Shown piece by piece: positions 60,768 to 64,000 of a DNA stretch of 64,000 bases (within the stretch, counting starts at the first letter, position 1; each line of letters begins with the position of its first letter). Source of the stretch: a virus. Made by a program: the position numbers and the translations under genes. Location of the stretch: positions 1 through 64,000 of IMG/VR virus record IMGVR_UViG_3300044981_000029; one strand, written 5' to 3'. The notes beneath the pieces are model-generated. The model was not told the DNA's origin, did not search any database, and was given only the letters and a program-made list of their open reading frames with translations.

Positions 60768-63032
60768 ATGGCGGATCCTGCGCTAGACCTAGGCGACATC
60801 GAAGTCGTTATCGAGGACGATCCCGACGATAGCGTCAGGATGGTTGACGGAAATTTGGAGGTAGATCAGCCGGATGGCGGGGTCATCATCCAGTTCAACC
60901 CGCAGGACCAAAGCGATCCGGACGACGAAAATCCTGCCGATTTCTACAAGAACATCGCGGGAAAATTGAGCGAATCAGAGCGTTTGGCCATCGCCAATGA
61001 CCTGATTGAGGCAATCCAGGCAGACGACGCATCGCGCTCCGAATCGCTGGCCACCCGCGCCAAAGGGATGGACCTGCTCGGCCTGCAGATCGAGGATCCA
61101 AGGGCCGGCGACGGCGCCGCGGCGATGGATGGCATGTCCGTGGTGACTAATCCGCTATTGCTGGAAGCCATTCTCAAGGATTGGGCCAACGCACAGGCCG
61201 AGTTTTTGCCGGCGGACGGTCCATGCAAGGTCGAAGACGTTGAAGACGAGCCGGACCAAGTCCAAGACGACCTCGCCGACGCGTTCGAACGGGACATGAA
61301 TTACTTCCTGACCTCGATCGCCACGGAATACGCGCCTGAGACCTCGCACATGCTGTTATGGGGCCGGGCATTCGGAGGGTGTGGTATCAAAAAGGTATAC
61401 CTCCATCCGATGAAAAAGCGTCCGACCTCGGAAAAGGTTGATATTCAGTATTTCATCGTGTCAGATGCGGCGACCGATCTGAAATCCTGCGAGCGCATCA
61501 CGCACGTCATCCCGATGCGTCAATCCGTGATGAAGCGCTACCAGAGGAAAGGGATCTATCTCGACGAGGCGCTGACACCTCCGACTGCACAACAGAATGT
61601 CGTGGAAGAGAATATCGCATCAATTCAGGGTGTTGCGGCTGCCAAGGCGAGGCCGGAGGATCAGCCCTATACGTTGTACGAATGCCAATGTGAGCTTGAT
61701 CTAGACCAGTTCGCGCCGAGGGATTTCAAGGGAATCCCGCTGCCGTATCTGGTCACCATCGACAAAGATTCGCAGAAAATGCTGGCGTTGCGCCGCGACT
61801 GGAAACCGGAGGACGAGGACTGCCAGCGCAAGCGGATGTACGTCAAGTATCCTTACGTACCTGGACCAGGGTTTTACGGGACTGGACTGCTGAACATCCT
61901 CGGCAACTCAACCGCGGCGATGACTGCGGCATGGCGCATGTGTCTTGACGCCGGCATGCTGGCGAACTTCCCGGCATTCCTGATCGCCAAGCTGGGCGGC
62001 AGGCAGAATACCTCTGATTTCACGATCAATCCAGGCACTGGCACGTTGATTGAGACCAACGGGCAGGACATTCGCGAAATCGTGGCCAACCTGCCGTTCC
62101 ATGAGGCTGGCCCTAGCCTTATGACATTGATTGACAAGATCACCGAGCAGAGCAAGGAGGTCGGTGCCTCGGCTAATATCCCGGTGGGCGAGGGCGTCAA
62201 GGATGTTCCGGTTGGAACTATGCTGGCGCATATTGAGACATCGACCAAGCTGATGGCAGCCACGCATAAGCTAGGCCACGAGGCCCAGGCCGAGGAAATC
62301 AGCCTGATCTGCGATCTGTTCCGCGAGATGCCGGAGGCGTTCTGGCGCGGCAACAAGACCAAATTCGCGCGCAAGTTCGGGTGGACTGAGGAAAAGCTGC
62401 TGCGGGCACTGAATACCGTCACGCTGATCCCGAAATCGGACCCGAATATCCCGAGCCACATCCATCGGCAGATGCGCGCGGTGGCACTGGTCGAGTTGAT
62501 TTCCGGCCCGCTTGGACCTCGGATGAATCCCGATGAGGTTCTGAAGAGGGTTCTCGCGGCCATGCGCGAAGATCCGCGCGGGTTGGTCATTACCCCGCCG
62601 CCGCCATCCACGCAGCCCAATCCAGACGAGATAACTGCTCAAGCCAAGATGCTCGACGCTCAGACCAAGAGCAAAAAGGTCGATACCGACGCCGCTATCG
62701 CTCAACAGAAAGGTGTTCTTGACGCGGCGCAGCAGAAGTCCGACATTCAAAAAGACACGATCGACATGGCGAAAGAGCTCGTCATCCACAAGGCGGATAT
62801 GGCCAAGGTGGCGGCCGACCAGAACAAGAGCAAGTCCGAGCTAGGATTGAAAGCGAATCAGCAGGCGCATGAGCAGACCATGGACAAAGCCAAACATGGG
62901 CTTGATACTGGGGTTGCGGCGCATCAAGCCAATTTGGATACGCACCAAGCAATTCTCGACACGGCAGAGGCGATGAAGCCTGAACCAGAGCCTGAAGCAC
63001 GTGCGCCGGCCAAGCCGAAAGCCAAGCCATGA
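60768..63032 (+). CDS. Portal protein
   Basis: 754 aa. An acidic N-terminus (LDLGDIEVVIEDDPDDSVRMVDG), then FYKNIAGKLSESERLAIANDLIEAIQADDASR, the central NYFLTSIATEYAPETSHMLLWGRAFGGCGIKKVYLHPMKKRPTSEKVDIQYFIVSDAATDLKSCERITH and MRQSVMKRYQRKGIY match large podovirus portals. The long Lys/Gln/Ala-rich helical C-terminus (about residues 625-735) is the crown-like barrel seen in P22-type portals. It forms the dodecameric DNA entry channel. Confidence 0.85.
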   Translation: MADPALDLGDIEVVIEDDPDDSVRMVDGNLEVDQPDGGVIIQFNPQDQSDPDDENPADFYKNIAGKLSESERLAIANDLIEAIQADDASRSESLATRAKGMDLLGLQIEDPRAGDGAAAMDGMSVVTNPLLLEAILKDWANAQAEFLPADGPCKVEDVEDEPDQVQDDLADAFERDMNYFLTSIATEYAPETSHMLLWGRAFGGCGIKKVYLHPMKKRPTSEKVDIQYFIVSDAATDLKSCERITHVIPMRQSVMKRYQRKGIYLDEALTPPTAQQNVVEENIASIQGVAAAKARPEDQPYTLYECQCELDLDQFAPRDFKGIPLPYLVTIDKDSQKMLALRRDWKPEDEDCQRKRMYVKYPYVPGPGFYGTGLLNILGNSTAAMTAAWRMCLDAGMLANFPAFLIAKLGGRQNTSDFTINPGTGTLIETNGQDIREIVANLPFHEAGPSLMTLIDKITEQSKEVGASANIPVGEGVKDVPVGTMLAHIETSTKLMAATHKLGHEAQAEEISLICDLFREMPEAFWRGNKTKFARKFGWTEEKLLRALNTVTLIPKSDPNIPSHIHRQMRAVALVELISGPLGPRMNPDEVLKRVLAAMREDPRGLVITPPPPSTQPNPDEITAQAKMLDAQTKSKKVDTDAAIAQQKGVLDAAQQKSDIQKDTIDMAKELVIHKADMAKVAADQNKSKSELGLKANQQAHEQTMDKAKHGLDTGVAAHQANLDTHQAILDTAEAMKPEPEPEARAPAKPKAKP

Positions 63033-63102
63033 CAATTTCCCGGTTAACCGCAGCCGCGATTCCCGGGTGGCCAGCGAGGGGGTCGTCCGAGCGCTAACGA
63101 AA

Positions 63103-63274
63103 GGTCGCCTCCTGCGCCGCAGCGGTAGGGAAGTCATGTGACGGGTCAAGGCGACCGTCCCAAGGAATTGTTGCTGAAAGCGTAAATAAGTGCGATATAT
63201 GAGCCTGGCGACCAACGGTCCATGAGATGCAATGGATTGGTCCTTGAAGGATCTTGGATCTTCAGTTGGTCGCC
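63103..63274 (+). repeat. GGTCGCC inverted-repeat array after the portal gene
   Basis: GGTCGCCT (63103-63110) pairs with AGGCGACC (63149-63156), and GGCGACCAAC (63207-63216) with GTTGGTCGCC (63265-63274). The core GGTCGCC thus occurs four times in alternating orientation over 172 bases, in the 269-base gap between the portal stop and the next gene. It could be a protein-binding array, packaging site, origin or structured leader. Confidence 0.6.
63171..63199 (+). promoter_or_regulatory. Candidate promoter before the gene at 63302
   Basis: TTGCTG at 63171-63176, 17-base spacer, GATATA at 63194-63199, between the two hairpins of the array. The -10 match is partial, so this is a weak call. Confidence 0.35.
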
Positions 63275-63301
63275 TGCAAATGCATTCAGGTAGGAGAGAT
63301 G

Positions 63302-64000
63302 ATGGCCCATCCGATGCACAAACACCGCCAAACCGCCAAGGAACACTCGCGCGTCGGCCACATCACGAAGGGTTACAAGTCCGGCGGTGCCGTGAAGGGC
63401 GAAAAGGCCATCGGCAAAAAGGCACTGTCCCTCCACAGGCAAGAGCATCAGGAACTCCACGCCGAAGGGCACAAAACGAAACACCGCATGGATAGACCGA
63501 AGCGGGCCAAGGGCGGCAAGGTCCACAAAGGCGGGAAGACCGTCGTTAATGTGATCGCTGGCGGCCACCCCGCAGGCGGCGCCGTTCCGAACATCCCCAG
63601 TCCGCCGCTCGGTGTAGCTCCCGCCGCGATGCCGCCCGCTCCCCCTCCGATGGCTGCCAAGCCCCCGATGCCCATGCCGCCGCCTGGGGCGATGGCTGGA
63701 CCGGGTGCGCCGCCTCCCATGCCGATGCGGGCGAAGGGCGGAAGAGTTGGGAAGGCTGATGGCGGATCCACGTCGTCTGATCGGCCGCTGCCGACAACCA
63801 AGGATCTCGACGATATCCTGAAGAGCAATCCGAGCCTTTACGGAGCGCTCGGTGGCTACCAGGCGAAGATTCCCCGGCCGAAAGCCAAGGGCGGCCGCGT
63901 TCACCGCGCCGATGGCGGTCCCTTGGATCAGAGTCCGTTCGAGGACAACAGCACTCCAACGCCAATTCCAGCCAACCCGTTCGATTCGATGAAGATGGGC
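63302..64000 (+). CDS. Gly/Lys/Pro-rich virion-associated protein with GG-V motifs, cut by the window end
   Basis: Open for 233 codons without a stop; start after AGGAG. It has four glycine-basic motifs: KSGGAVKG, AKGGKVHKG, AKGGRVGKADGG and AKGGRVHRADGG. A block around KHRMDRPKRAKGGKVH is shared with the protein at 6611. A Pro/Met/Ala-rich linker (PPAPPPMAAKPPMPMPPPG) lies at about residues 115-145. The basic head and disordered middle fit a portal-adjacent packaging or internal protein. Confidence 0.7.
   Translation, partial: MAHPMHKHRQTAKEHSRVGHITKGYKSGGAVKGEKAIGKKALSLHRQEHQELHAEGHKTKHRMDRPKRAKGGKVHKGGKTVVNVIAGGHPAGGAVPNIPSPPLGVAPAAMPPAPPPMAAKPPMPMPPPGAMAGPGAPPPMPMRAKGGRVGKADGGSTSSDRPLPTTKDLDDILKSNPSLYGALGGYQAKIPRPKAKGGRVHRADGGPLDQSPFEDNSTPTPIPANPFDSMKMG

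Noticed and set aside
1-64000. Integrase, attachment site or flanking host genes
   Set aside because: None seen on either strand, so I do not call this an integrated prophage.

Overview
The window is a contiguous stretch of a tailed double-stranded DNA phage (or prophage-like element) of an alphaproteobacterium, most likely a Rhizobiales-type host. It carries the usual head, packaging and tail genes and no bacterial housekeeping genes. It also encodes a GcrA-like cell-cycle regulator and a protein with only the DNA-binding domain IV of DnaA, both typical of alphaproteobacteria and their phages. Virion proteins suggest a short-tailed, P22-like particle: a large portal, a gp10-like DNA-stabilisation/hub protein, gp4-like adaptors and two very large internal (ejection) proteins, with no sheath, tube or tape-measure gene. 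Genes are densely packed, with ATGA, GTGA, TTGA or TGATG overlaps, and many use GTG or TTG starts. Neither end of the window is a genome end: a gene is cut at each edge. Portal and terminase lie at the right edge and capsid at the left edge, so the two edges are probably neighbours on a circular or circularly permuted genome somewhat longer than 64 kb.

Layout. (1) 1-32561, rightward, late genes: glycosyltransferase-like protein, small proteins, a terminator and promoter, the head cluster (major capsid at 3106-4020) interrupted by a multi-domain nuclease, further virion proteins, an HNH homing endonuclease, tail fibre with an S74 chaperone, SGNH hydrolase, adaptors, collar protein, gp10-like protein, a GNAT protein and two ~1,070-aa internal virion proteins. 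A lysis region follows (GH108 endolysin, membrane proteins, a permuted NlpC/P60-like peptidase), then a lectin/arabinofuranosidase-like protein and a GH5 cellulase-like enzyme. (2) 32572-43169, leftward, about 34 small coupled genes: PP-loop (PAPS reductase-like) protein, Lar-like zinc ribbon, DnaA-domain-IV protein, GcrA, NinB, YqaJ exonuclease, ERF annealing protein, and an outer lipoprotein at the promoter-proximal end. (3) 43198-43269, a divergent control region with a YdaS/Cro-like regulator. (4) 43269-55188, rightward early/middle genes: zinc-ribbon proteins, a DNA methyltransferase, a DUF1376 replication protein, a DEAD/DEAH helicase and many small unknown genes. (5) 55199-64000, packaging: small and large terminase, portal, and a glycine/lysine-rich protein cut by the window end.

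How it works together: ERF, YqaJ and NinB form a recombination module. The helicase, DUF1376 and DnaA-domain proteins imply replication that borrows the host polymerase, since no DNA polymerase, primase or RNA polymerase gene is visible. GcrA and the methyltransferase may tune host cell-cycle transcription and protect phage DNA. No integrase, tRNA or CRISPR was found.

The most notable signals are: one near-identical sigma70-type promoter element used three times, two copies facing left and one right; a short glycine-basic motif recurring in five virion-associated proteins; three places where a cargo gene sits between duplicated copies of a neighbour gene's edge; a strong two-hairpin RNA element; and a four-copy inverted GGTCGCC array beside the portal gene.
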